A stretch of DNA of 64,000 bases, taken from the NCBI RefSeq assembly GCF_022965805.1, contig NC_133104.1:42204682-42268681 (forward strand). The letters run 5' to 3'. Positions 32,046-42,098 of the stretch are shown one piece after another (the stretch's first letter is position 1; each line of letters begins with the position of its first letter). The DNA is from Primulina eburnea. Its lineage: Eukaryota > Streptophyta > Magnoliopsida > Lamiales > Gesneriaceae. The notes under the pieces were generated by a model that worked only from the letters and a program-made list of their open reading frames with translations, made no database searches and had not been told where the DNA came from. Position numbers and translations under genes: made by a program.

Positions 32046-32107
32046 GTTAAGCATGCACGAGTGAGAGTAGTACATAGATGAATGAAGTCTTAGGAAGTTC
32101 TTGTGCG
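32046..32107 (+). repeat. 5S-rRNA-derived fragment (3' half)
   Basis: The stretch GTTAAGCATGC...GTGAGAGTAGTAC...GGAAGTTCTTGTG follows the 3' half of plant 5S rRNA (GTTAAGCGTGC...GCGAGAGTAGTAC...GGAAGTCCTCGTG) over about 62 bases, and most differences are C-to-T or G-to-A. It is not a functional 5S gene: the 5' half is absent. Known 5S-carrying plant elements are Cassandra TRIM LTRs, so this may be a Cassandra relic. Confidence 0.65.
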
Positions 32108-32518
32108 TACTGCTGATATTGTGTCGCTTACTTTAAATTTCATTAAATTAAGATATAATATTTTTTAAAAAAAATTGACTATAATCTTATTCCAAAATAA
32201 AATTTCAGTTTTCTTTAATTTATTGTAAAATTAATCAATACATGCAAAACAAAAAAACATGTATTTATTAATACTATTTAACGAAAATAAGGGCATACAT
32301 GTAAATTCACAAAATTTACGTTATTCATGGATGTTAATTTGCTCAAAATAAAAATTAAATTGTCGCAGAAACTCATATGAAGATGTTTCGTGGGTCAATT
32401 TTGTGAAACATGTCTCCAATCCGACCTGAATCATGAAGAAAAATATTGATATATTATGATATATATCAATGAAACTGTTTCACAGAAGACCTGCTCGAAA
32501 ATTGGAGAATTATAAAAT
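32084..32518 (+). repeat. Direct repeat, copy 1 (about 435 bp)
   Basis: Starts inside the 5S-like fragment (GAAGTCTTAGGAAGTT) and runs to GAGAATTATAAAATTTT. The same order of sequence recurs at 34000-34438 with about 10% differences by eye. The two copies are about 1.9 kb apart. Confidence 0.8.
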
Positions 32519-33999
32519 TTTGAAGAATATTGTAAACTTCATCTTTTTTCGATTTATTTTAAAATGCATTAACATTATTTAATAAAAAATGTCGACTCGT
32601 TTTAGAGATATATCTACTTGATACTGTCTTACAGAAGACTTACTCAAAAATTGGATAAATATAAAATTTTGAACAAAAACGTAAACTTCATTTTTATTCT
32701 ATTTATTTTAAAAATTATTAATTATTGATTAATGAAAAATTTTAAATCAAACAAAAGGACATCCTAAAAATAGAGATACAGTTCACAAATCACACAAAAA
32801 AGGAGAGATACATAAAATAAAAATAAATATTTTTAAAATAAGAATATAGTTCATTTAAAAAAATGAACGTAAATTTCATTATTCTTCGATTTATTTTAAA
32901 TTTAATTAAAGATATTGTTTTTTTAAAGAAAAAACATGGAGTGTAAATTTCATTCTAACACGTGGTGACTGAAATTTATTTTTCTTCAATTTATTTTAGA
33001 ATTCACTAATAGATGTGAGAACAAACCAAAAAATGTATTTATTATTAAGATTATTTTAAATTTTATTAAAGATACATATATTTAAAAAAATTGAGTGCAA
33101 ATTTCATTCCAAAAAGTGAAAGATAAATTTAAATTTCATTCTAAAAAATGGTAGATAAATTTTTCATTTAAAAAAAACAATATTTAAAATTCATTTTTCT
33201 TCAATTTATTTTAGAACTCATTAATGGATAAGGAAAAAACAAACAAAAAACATATATTTATTATTGTTATCAATGTGAATTTCATTAAAGATATAATTTT
33301 CAAAAAAAAATGGAGTGAAAATTTCATCACAAAAAATGGAGGTTAAATTTTATTTTTCTTCAATTTAATTTAAATTTTATTAATTAATACATAAAAAAAC
33401 AAATAAAGTGACATGTATTAATAAATATTATTTCATCAACATAAGAACATAGATGTAAATTCACAATTTAAAGTCATATATTTTCAGTCGTAACAATAAT
33501 AATAGTAGTAGCTAGGAAAAAACATACAAAAAAATTATTTTTATTATTGTTATCATTTTGAATTTCATTAAAGATATAATTTTTTTTAAAAAATGGATTA
33601 TTACTATTATTTAAAATTTTATTAAAGATATATTTTAAAAAAAATGGAGTGCAAATGTCGTTCCAAAAAAATATAAGATAAATTTAAATGCCACTCTAAA
33701 AAACGGTAGCTAAATTTTATTTTTTTTCAATTTATTTTAGAAGTCATTAATAACTATGAAAAAACAAACTAAAATATATATTTATTATTTTTATCATTTT
33801 GAAATTCATTATATATATAAGTTTTTTAAAAAAACGGATTGCAAATTTCATCACAAAAAATGGATGCAAAATTTTGTTTTTCTTCAATTTAGTTTAGATT
33901 TTATTAATTGATAAATGAAAACAAAATAACGAAAGAGACATGTATTAATGGATATTATTTAATGAAGATAAGGACATAGATGTAAATTCATAAATGGAT
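32519..33999. repeat. Degenerate tandem repeats
   Basis: A unit containing ATTTTTCTTCAATTTATTTTAGA, then ACAAAC-AAAAA, TATTTATTATTGTTATCA and TTCATTAAAGATATA, then TGGAGTGCAAATTTCATTCC recurs several times with variable spacing of roughly 150-370 bases (for example near 32985, 33198, 33353, 33725 and 33881). Copies are strongly diverged. Similar pieces continue to about 34900. Confidence 0.65.
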
Positions 34000-34438
34000 G
34001 AAGTCTTAGGAAGTTTTTGTGCGTACTGCTGACATTGTATCGCTTACTTTAAATTTCATTAAAGATATAATTTTTTTATATAAAAAAAAATTGACTATAA
34101 ATCTTATTCCAAAATAAAATTTCAGTTTTCTTTAATTTATTGTAAAATTGATCAATACCTGCAAAACAAAAAAACATGTATTTATTAATACTATTTAACG
34201 AAAATAAGGACATACATGTAAATTCACAGAATTTACGTTATTCATGGATGTTAATTTGCTCAAATTAAAAATAAAATTGTCGCAGAAACTCATATGAAGC
34301 TGTTTCGTGGGTCAATTTTGTGAAACATGTCTCTAATCCGACTTGAATCATGAATAAAAATATTGATATATTAGGATATATATCAATGAAACTGTTTCAA
34401 AGAAAAACTGCTAGGAAATTGGAAAATTATAAAATTTT
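34000..34438 (+). repeat. Direct repeat, copy 2 (about 440 bp)
   Basis: Matches 32084-32518. It also begins with the 5S-like tail (GAAGTCTTAGGAAGTTTTTGTGCGTAC) but lacks the upstream 5S portion seen at copy 1. Confidence 0.8.
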
Positions 34439-34905
34439 GTATTAATAGATATTATTTAATGAAGATAAGGATATAGATGTAAATTCACAATTCAACTCAT
34501 ATATTTATAATAGTAATAATAAAATAATAGACTATTTAACGAAAATAAGGACATACATGTAAATTCACAATGGATATTATTTAATGAAGATAAAGAAACA
34601 GATGTAAATTCACAATTCAACTCATATATTTATAATAGTAATAATAGATAATAGATATCATTTTGAAATTCATTATTTATATAAGTTTTTTAAAAAAATG
34701 GATTGCAAATTTCATAAAAAAAAAATGAATGCAAAATTTTGTTTTGCTTCAATTTAATTTAGATTTAGATTACATTAATTGATAAATGAAAACAAAATAA
34801 CCAAAGAACCATGTATTAATGAATATTATTTAATGAAGATAAGGACATAGATGTAAATTTACAATTCAACTCATATATTTATAATAATAATAATAGATAA
34901 TTATT
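34439..34905. repeat. Short interspersed repeats of GATAAGGA-ATAGATGTAAATTCACA unit
   Basis: A segment ATTATTTAATGAAGATAAGG-ATAGATGTAAATTCACAATTCAACTCATATATTTATAATA recurs at about 34447, 34569 and 34826, with a shorter relative at 33957. This continues the tandem array upstream. Confidence 0.65.
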
Positions 34906-35539
34906 AAAATAAACAGTGATATAAAAAATTAGTTATTTCAGAGATTTCAAATATAATCATAAAGTATATATATATTAAAATTATACTTTATTTGATGTTT
35001 TTATGAAACAGAAGCACAAATTTACAATTTTGGATGGTTTTGGCGACATGAGACCGCTCGGGAAAATTAATAATATCATGAAAACAAATGTATATCGATC
35101 CCACTCTGAAAGATGGGAGGAGTCCCATCGAACATCAATCTCGTCATTGAGTTTTCCAGTCGTGTCTGTACTTGTAAACTGTTCAATCGTTCTGTTCTCT
35201 CAACTTTCTGTCCCATCCACATTATTCCCATTACAAATGCACTTCAATCTTCATGCTGGCCCGTCCCATGCATTCAATTTCAACTACCACTTGTTTTTTG
35301 TTTTATTTATCTCACGATAAGAATCATTAATTCTTAAAATATGAAACGTAATTATCATGGAGTATACTTTTACAAGTTTTTGCATGGGCCAACTGTGGTT
35401 GAAAGTAAATCAGCTAAAATTAAGAACATGCATACTTTCTATGCAGTTAATTGTGGGATTAATCTGTGTTTGTACTGCATGAGTTTTAGCAGCTTCTTGC
35501 GTCCAAAGATGAAACTGATTAACAAGTGATTAATCTCCT

Positions 35540-37363
35540 TCAGGGGCCAGGTTGGTGGTGGTGCTGCGCTCTGGTGGCCGGATAATTGTAGTTTGTGGGC
35601 CAATCATAGAAGCTGAAAGGATCCAAAGTCTTGTTTTCACAGCCCTCGTGATCACGGGAAAATCCTTGCGTTAACAAAAGATCTAATGGGTCGGGCTCAA
35701 TTTCTCCCAAATCCCCAAAAAATTCATCACAGTGGTCGTGAATCTCTAAGTACCGGCTGTCGAAATCTGGATCCTTTTCCTCTTTCAAAATTGCACGATC
35801 CCCACACTTTCTGTGGTTTCTTTTTTCTCTTCTTCGTTGGGGCTTGAGGACTGATCTTGGGCTTGGGAATTCGGTGATTTTCTTGTAGCAGGATTAGTTT
35901 TGATTGGGTGCGATCTTGTGGAGCCCGCGAGAGCATTTCTCTGTGTTGGCCACGGATGGTTATGCTCCGAAGTGTAGGTTATTACCAGCATACTGGGGTC
36001 GGTTCTGCTCCGCTCAACTTGTTTTCTTGCTGAACATCCCTTGGAACTACTGCATCTGTAATAACCCCTGGATTTTCGAAAATCGACAGCAATCAAACTG
36101 GAAAGTTAGGAAGAAAACTTGGAATTGAATGATATCCATCTTCATTAAAATATCTTGTTCAGTAGGAAGGAAAAGGAAAGCCCGCAAGCATATGATTAGT
36201 CGACATTGATAACCATTATTAATCCAGACACTGGGAATAAATAACACAATTACCGTGGAAAAGGGGAGCCCTTAATTGGCTTCTGTCCGTACTTTCGCCA
36301 AGCCCAAAGATCAGATGGAACTTCTCCACTATGACTGGTGTTTGCAGGTGACGGAGCCGGTATACAAACAACCTTCTTCGCCTGACTTTTCCTGAATTGC
36401 ATCAAATTAATACATTCTTGGGACACATGATATTAACAAGGAATATTACCGAGTACTGAAACTTATGGAGCAGCTAGATAATTCATGATCAGAACAATCA
36501 TTTTCAGTGGTGTCCAAGAGCTGCTCGATCAGCAGTTCTTCATGCCAGCTGCTTTTTGTAGCTTTTTCTATGAAAAAGCCGAAAGTAATGGAGAAATGGG
36601 CTCAACAGATCATGAAAGGCAAAAACAACCCCAGATCATATTTTGGAAACCTAATTCTCTATTGAGATCCTCCAAAACCAGGAACATGTGATATAGCGCG
36701 AGTTTTATTATTCGTTGCATAAAATATAGGAATTGTACTAAAACTTTGATCAGATAATATCAATCGTTTGAAAGAGAGAGACAACACGCACCTCCTTTTA
36801 ATCCCCGTATTTGGCGGAGGCGAGATCTGCAAACCTGGGCTCTCCACCAAGCAACCTAGTTTGGAGCTATCTGGGAAAGTCAATACTTGATCATTTGATA
36901 ATAACGAGGAAGAAGCGGCAGCCCCAACCGGAGGATGATCACATGGTGGTACAGCAGGCAGCTTAGGATTCGAAGAGATCTGCAGCATCCTCGAGAACAA
37001 ATCAGAAGGTCTTTTCTTTATCTCATCATCCATCATCATATGATCAGCAAGATTTACGCTAGGGTTACGATATGATCCTCCGAAAGCTCCAAATCCTCCA
37101 TTGCTTGAACTGACGGGCTTCATCGTATTCGGGTTGAGAACATATCCAGATACCGGTGTATCGACGCGGAGCGGATCTCCCAACTGATTGAACGGGTCCC
37201 CAAAATCATCATCACAGTGGTTTTCTGAATAACAGCCGATTTGGTTGCTGGGAAACTGCATATCTGTGAAAGAGGTGGAGGCAGCCGAATTTCCAGTTAT
37301 GCCGCCTCCGCTGACGCTGGCACGGACTATGTCAGCTAAATCACCCTGATGATAATTCTCCAT
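35540..37363 (-). CDS. WRKY transcription factor, group IIe (WRKY14/35-like), apparent frameshift
   Basis: Exons 37363-36792, 36391-36254 and 36067 onward. The WRKY domain spans the last intron: [15 protein letters not shown] | [12 protein letters not shown]...HNH, with a C-x5-C...HxH zinc site typical of group [23 protein letters not shown] is the IIe form. It binds W-boxes (TTGAC). The N-terminus [14 protein letters not shown] fits the WRKY14/35 subgroup; two upstream in-frame ATGs exist. In the present sequence the frame ends at 35785 after ...IVQF (330 residues), but a convincing family C-terminus ([21 protein letters not shown]) continues in another frame to 35540. One base missing in the A run 35787-35790 (T run on the coding strand) would explain this. 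It is either a sequence error or a true truncation. Confidence 0.88.
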
Positions 37364-38609
37364 CACCGCTCTCGAAAAAACTGGCTGCATATACTTCTTG
37401 ATCAAAACATAGAGATCTCATTAATAATTTGACCGAGTAAGTTCACAATGCATGATCTTTTTCTTTAAGAACCTTTACGATCGATCACAATTCACAGAGT
37501 TGAGGAAAAACAACTCAGGACATAAGATCAAGGCGCTGACTTTAGAAGGAGGAGAAGAGAAAGAAGAAGAAGATATATTTGAAAAAAAGAAACACAAAAA
37601 AAACTAATTAGTAGCACTCCACTGTTAAATCTAATAGGGTTTTCATGAGCTAGCTTGTTGATTTCTCTACTCTAATGATTGTATATCAACTTCTTGTTTA
37701 TATACAATTAAGAGGGTCAAATCTGCGCGACAGTAGCTGATAAAAATAAGACATTATCTTAACTCGTTATTGTTTTTTTACTCTTATTTCTATTAAATCT
37801 AACTTCTGGCCATTTCTTATGTTGTGTTTGCAATATAAACAAGTACTGGAAAAGGTCAATTTCGAGAAATCGGTGATAGAGAAATAAAGAGGGTGGGCAA
37901 ACAGCCGCAATTCTCGGAGAAACGCTCCAAAACGTTGTATCCTGGGGCCGCTGCTTATCTGGAAAATATGTATATATATATATATATTTGATGTTTATTT
38001 TTATATTTGTAGACATTAACCTTGTTGTATTCGAACGTAATTATATATGTATCCAGCTACTTAATTATATAAATAAATATTTTACCCCACGTTCATGCAT
38101 GAAACACAACGCTCGCAAGAAAACAAAGCAATAGAAGTTAGATTCTCGAACACAGACACAGAATTAATGCGTTACAATTAAAAATGAACACAAGAGAATC
38201 AGAAGCGTCCTTCCATGTGAATCAGCAGGATGACCTAAAAGAAGCATTTCGTACTAAACAAAAAGTTTACTATGTTGCGTAAAGGTGTGATAATAAGTTT
38301 AATTGTAAGTAAATAAATTGAGTAATTAATGAAGGGTCGTTCCAAGAGATTTATCTCCATATATAAAGAATTGATTCCACAATTAATAAATCTCGTGAAG
38401 GCTGTCGCATACAAGGCATAACCCTCCAAAGTGCTTTAAAAAAATTTTGTCACCCATGCGCGAAATTTATCATGTCGTTACCGTCTCTTCATCTATTGAA
38501 ATTTCTGGATCTGTTTTTGATCATGGCATGATGAACCAAGACAGCAAGGATCCCAAAATCGTCTTTACTATTTTCCATGAAGTTTACCCGTTGATGCAAC
38601 CCGTGAAAA
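37364..38609. other. WRKY promoter and AT-rich flank
   Basis: Contains the WRKY 5' leader with a purine-rich stretch (GAAGGAGGAGAAGAGAAAGAAGAAG, about 37544-37568), a TATA-like TATATAAAC on the minus strand near 37694-37706, and no other gene. Confidence 0.45.
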
Positions 38610-38934
38610 TGTTAGTTGTCCAACATCGGTTGAATAAAATCCCCGGGACTTTCATTCTTGAGATAGCTTTTATGGTTGAGTTAGGTCCAAGTTTCAATCT
38701 TAACATGGTATCAGAGCTCACGTTCCTCGTTTATGTGTTGGAATGCCTATATTTAGAACACTCGTTCTGCCCATAGTTGGGTCATTTATAAAATACACGC
38801 TCCATGATGTTCATTCCTGGACGTGAGAGGGTGTGTTAGTTGTCCCACATCGGTTGGATAAAATCTCTGGGACTTGCACATATGGACTTGGACAATCATC
38901 ATCTTTTGAGCCAGCTTTTGAGTTTGAGATAACA
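38610..38934 (+). mobile_element. Miniature LTR retrotransposon (TRIM-like)
   Basis: The left repeat (38610-38705) begins TGTTAGTTGTCCAACATCGG and ends TTAACA. It is followed at once by TGGTATCAGAGC (38706-38717), the primer-binding site complementary to initiator tRNA-Met. After an internal segment of only about 116 bases ending in GTGAGAGGGTG, a second repeat starts at 38834 (TGTTAGTTGTCCCACATCGG) and ends near 38934 (GATAACA). Flanking 5-mers are GAAAA and GAAAC. No coding capacity, which fits a TRIM-type element. Confidence 0.7.
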
Positions 38935-39214
38935 GAAACCTTTGGCTAGTTTAGATTTAGATTGTAATGAATTTTTTTTTTCCAATTTTTTCGTTTTCCT
39001 AAATATTGCGAGAGTCTAGGGGGATATGTTAATTACGCTGATAATGGATGTGTCCAGTTGGAGTCATTCTTAATATATTTTACTATCATGCATTCAACTA
39101 TACTCAACAGAAATCACTCCCGAGAAGATAAGGTCGATAAACAATTAATAACTAAATGCAATTAATAAAAACGTGTGAAATAATATAATATGTGTTAGTG
39201 AATGAACATTATCA

Positions 39215-39216
<2 letters not shown>

Positions 39217-39300
<84 letters not shown>
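39217..39300. repeat. (AT)n microsatellite
   Basis: Nearly uninterrupted AT units over about 84 bases. Confidence 0.95.
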
Positions 39301-39907
39301 TTTCATTAATAGGTACCACGTAGGGAACATCACAAAATGTTGGGCACTATACGGGTCATGATTCAATAAATATTTTATCCGATGTATAGGATTTGGAACA
39401 CCATAACCGATCGTGCCCTTAATCCATTTTTTAGATATACTGTATCCTTCCATATACCATCTAAGATCTACATTTCAAAGAAAAAACGAGCGAAGGAATA
39501 ATTGTTAGGCTAGCTCCTATGAGATTTTTTTACTTACTAATCTTATGAGATAGATATCCAACCCGGTCCATAAAAAAAAATTAGGTCAAAAATATTAGTT
39601 TTCATTCTAAACATAGACCGAATTGACCCGTTTCATTGATATTACTCCAATCTATGTATGAAGTAATTTTATTTTTCTTAGTAAATTTAAGAATTTGGGA
39701 AATTAAAAGCGGTTGATTCTTATATATTTTAGCAATTTTTAAATCATATGCGAGCCAAGAACATGGCAAGGTGTCGCAAATAGATGCAGACAATATTTTT
39801 CCAGATCTGAAATTTTAACAAAAGATTTAACAGGCGGTGAAGATACTGTCTACAGCTGGTGATAGTTAAGATTTAATTTTGATGTTCTTCATCTTCTATG
39901 GTCTATA

Positions 39908-39927
39908 CTACGTACGTACGTACGTAC
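39908..39927. repeat. (TACG)n short tandem repeat
   Basis: Five perfect TACG units; self-complementary. Confidence 0.9.
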
Positions 39928-40778
39928 GGCAGGCTAACTGGTATCTTGCAATTAAAAAATAATAATAATTTCATTTAGACGTACATTTTCATCTTGATAT
40001 AATCATTATATCCGATATGGTATTAATTTTTATTGTATGAATATCGATATTGCAATACATATCTCACGTACATAATATGATAATTTTAATTGAATATAAT
40101 CTAAGATATCAAAACATTCCACTTTATTCATTCACTCAAGAAATCTCTCGTGAAGTACATTGTTTATAAACTATATAATTAGTTTTTTTGAAAAAAAATA
40201 TGGGTTACTCGGGTACCCGACATCGGGTGCCCGCATAACTTCGAGTAACCGATATTGTCGGGTCATAGTCTGGTATGTTTTTTCCTTGCTCTACATGTCA
40301 GATATCCGATTAGAATTATCCAAACCCGACAAAATCCGACCCACAACACCCAAGTATGAGGAGAAATATCCCGTCTACTTATGACCGTCTACAAGACGAG
40401 AGGTGATTATTAGATAATATAATTTAAGCTACGATAATGCATCAAATTTATCATACTTCGCACACAAGAGAATAGGACGGCCAAGTTACTTATTTTTTAG
40501 TAAATTCCACATACATGCGATCATAATGAACACATAAAACGATGTAAATAGCGTTGATTAAAATATGAAAGTCGATGCACAAAAACTTTTATAAGATTGT
40601 CTCATAGGTCAATTTTATGATAATATCTCCAATCTGATCTAATTAATGAAAAAATATTTTTTGTGTAAACATGAACCGAATCAACGTATTTTACACAGAT
40701 ATATCTGTAAATCTATCTCACACTGAGACTCCGCAAGTGGACGAGGTTATAATTTGTTTCTTTAACAAATATAAATAT

Positions 40779-40960
40779 GAGTGTGTCTCATGTGAGACCG
40801 TCTCACGGATCATAATCTGTGAGACCGGTCAACCCTAATCATATGCACAATAAAAAGTAATACTCTTAGCATAAAAAGTAATACTGTTTCATGGGTGACT
40901 CAAATAAGATATCCGTCTAAAAAATATGACCCGTGAGACCGTCTCACACAAGTTTTTGTC
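40779..40960 (-). mobile_element. GTGAGAC MITE copy, about 182 bp
   Basis: In reverse orientation. It begins GAGTGTGTCTCATGTGAGAC and ends CACACAAGTTTTTGTC, with ACTCTTAGCATAAAAAGTAA inside, as in the 13051 copy. No clear target duplication. Confidence 0.8.
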
Positions 40961-41439
40961 GATAAGTATAATAAAATTGGGTGAGGTTTGGGTTTTTCTT
41001 CGTTTTGGCGTCTTCTGAGTGGGTTTGCTTCTGGATTTAACTATTCATGGGCTTAACTGTAACTAACTCACCAACCCAAAGTTGTGGTGGCCCATCAACG
41101 TATCTAGCCCACCAAACTTATTTTCCTCCTGGCCCGACCATCAAGCAATCAATGGTTTTGCAAATAGATTAATTACAGTTGGGCAGCCAATAGTCAAGTT
41201 GACGCTTTTTAAAAGGAAAAGTATATATATATATAATCGAAACCAATATCACTGAAAAATAGGATAACTAATATTTTTGAAAAAGGGAAATCTCGAAAAG
41301 AAAAGGAAGGATTTGAAAGAAAAAAAAATTACACTAGAATATTTATTTTTTTGACAAATAAAAAATTAGAAGATTTTAAAGAGGAATTAAGCATGACTAA
41401 CAAACCCAAAAATAAATCTAGACAGAATTTCTTTTCCAA

Positions 41440-41575
41440 CACAAATCGGTGGATACGTACGGCATGCTTGGCTCCTGGTACGCCACCCGCCTCATCCGAT
41501 CCTTCGGCCGGAATCGGTGTCGCCGTGTGGCATACAGGGAGCCAGGCATATCCCAATCCAATGCATACATATCAC
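41440..41575 (-). ncRNA. MIR160: MIR160 precursor
   Basis: On the minus strand, 41548-41528 is identical to the 21-nt plant miR160 (starts TGCCTGGCTC, ends TATGCCA). The star strand is at 41483-41463 (starts GCGTACCAGG, ends AAGCATG). Base pairing of the two gives 15 Watson-Crick pairs plus one G-U among the first 19 positions, with a 2-nt 3' overhang, and the mature sequence is on the 5' arm as in known MIR160 genes. The loop between them is 44 bases. miR160 is known to direct cleavage of ARF10/16/17 auxin-response factor mRNAs. A minus-strand TATA-like box (TATATATA) occurs about 185 bases upstream, near 41738-41748. The limits of the primary transcript are not visible; those given cover the hairpin. 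Confidence 0.95.
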
Positions 41576-42098
41576 ATATAATACTAATAATCAATCAGTA
41601 CGATATGTATTAGTCCTTTGATCGATGAAAGAGCACCCCGGAGACTCAACCAGTGAGAGAATAAGAAGCAGGACCTATTATTTCTAAAGCATTTGGTGTG
41701 AGGCTATTACAGGAGTGTGGATGGAGATTACGGTGTGAAATTTATATATATAGGGCGAGACTTGAGAAATCAGTGGAGAATTGATTCACTTTCCATGTAT
41801 AAAAGTTGCGCCTGGAATCACTTTAATCACAAAATCACAAATTTCGGGTATCAAAATATGTAAATATAGAGGTGACCCGTAATTTAATGCACTTCCACCG
41901 TTCACATCAATCTTGTCATCCAATTCTTTTGGGCACAATCACACGAATCTTAATATTGAAATTTTTTTAGTACAATAATAATGGTCATTGGATTTATCAT
42001 ACGAGACAATGACCGTCACTCAATCCAAAGTGTTGGATTTCAAATGCTTTTAATTTCGAATGCAACTTTATTGTCTTTCTCTTGCACTGTAAGTAAAG
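41576..42098. other. MIR160 upstream region
   Basis: No coding sequence is seen. On the minus strand it contains CTATATATATAAATTT around 41738-41753, a candidate TATA box for MIR160. Confidence 0.4.

Larger units (their letters stand above)
29212..35539. other. 6-kb repeat-dominated, gene-free interval
   Basis: Apart from the nsLTP promoter at the left, I recognise no gene. The interval is very AT-rich and holds a 1-kb foldback (29901-30903), a (TA)n run, a Helitron-like palindrome near 31711, a 5S-rRNA-derived fragment, a 440-bp direct repeat and degenerate tandem repeats, listed separately. Frames at 35003-35529 lack any domain or codon pattern that would support a gene. Confidence 0.6.
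38935..41439. other. Gene-free interval with simple repeats
   Basis: No gene is recognised. It contains (AT)n at 39217-39300, a (TACG)n tract at 39908-39927, a GTGAGAC MITE copy at 40779-40960 and a short CCCGA/TCGGG-rich patch at about 40208-40265. Confidence 0.5.

Noticed and set aside
32046..32107. A functional 5S rRNA gene
   Set aside because: Only the 3' half is present, diverged, and the full internal promoter (A box, IE) is not there.
35003..35529. Three overlapping short forward frames
   Set aside because: No codon bias, motif or splice context; probably intergenic DNA downstream of the WRKY gene.
38706..38717. tRNA-like TGGTATCAGAGC as part of a tRNA gene
   Set aside because: Only 12 bases match; its place directly after an LTR makes it a primer-binding site, not a tRNA gene.
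31194..39300. Regular short repeats that could suggest a CRISPR-like array
   Set aside because: They are dinucleotide microsatellites and diverged AT-rich units in a plant genome, with no repeat-spacer structure.
41329..41556. Minus-strand open frame of 75 codons
   Set aside because: It is a by-product of the MIR160 hairpin; the only conserved segments are the 5p and 3p arms of the microRNA.
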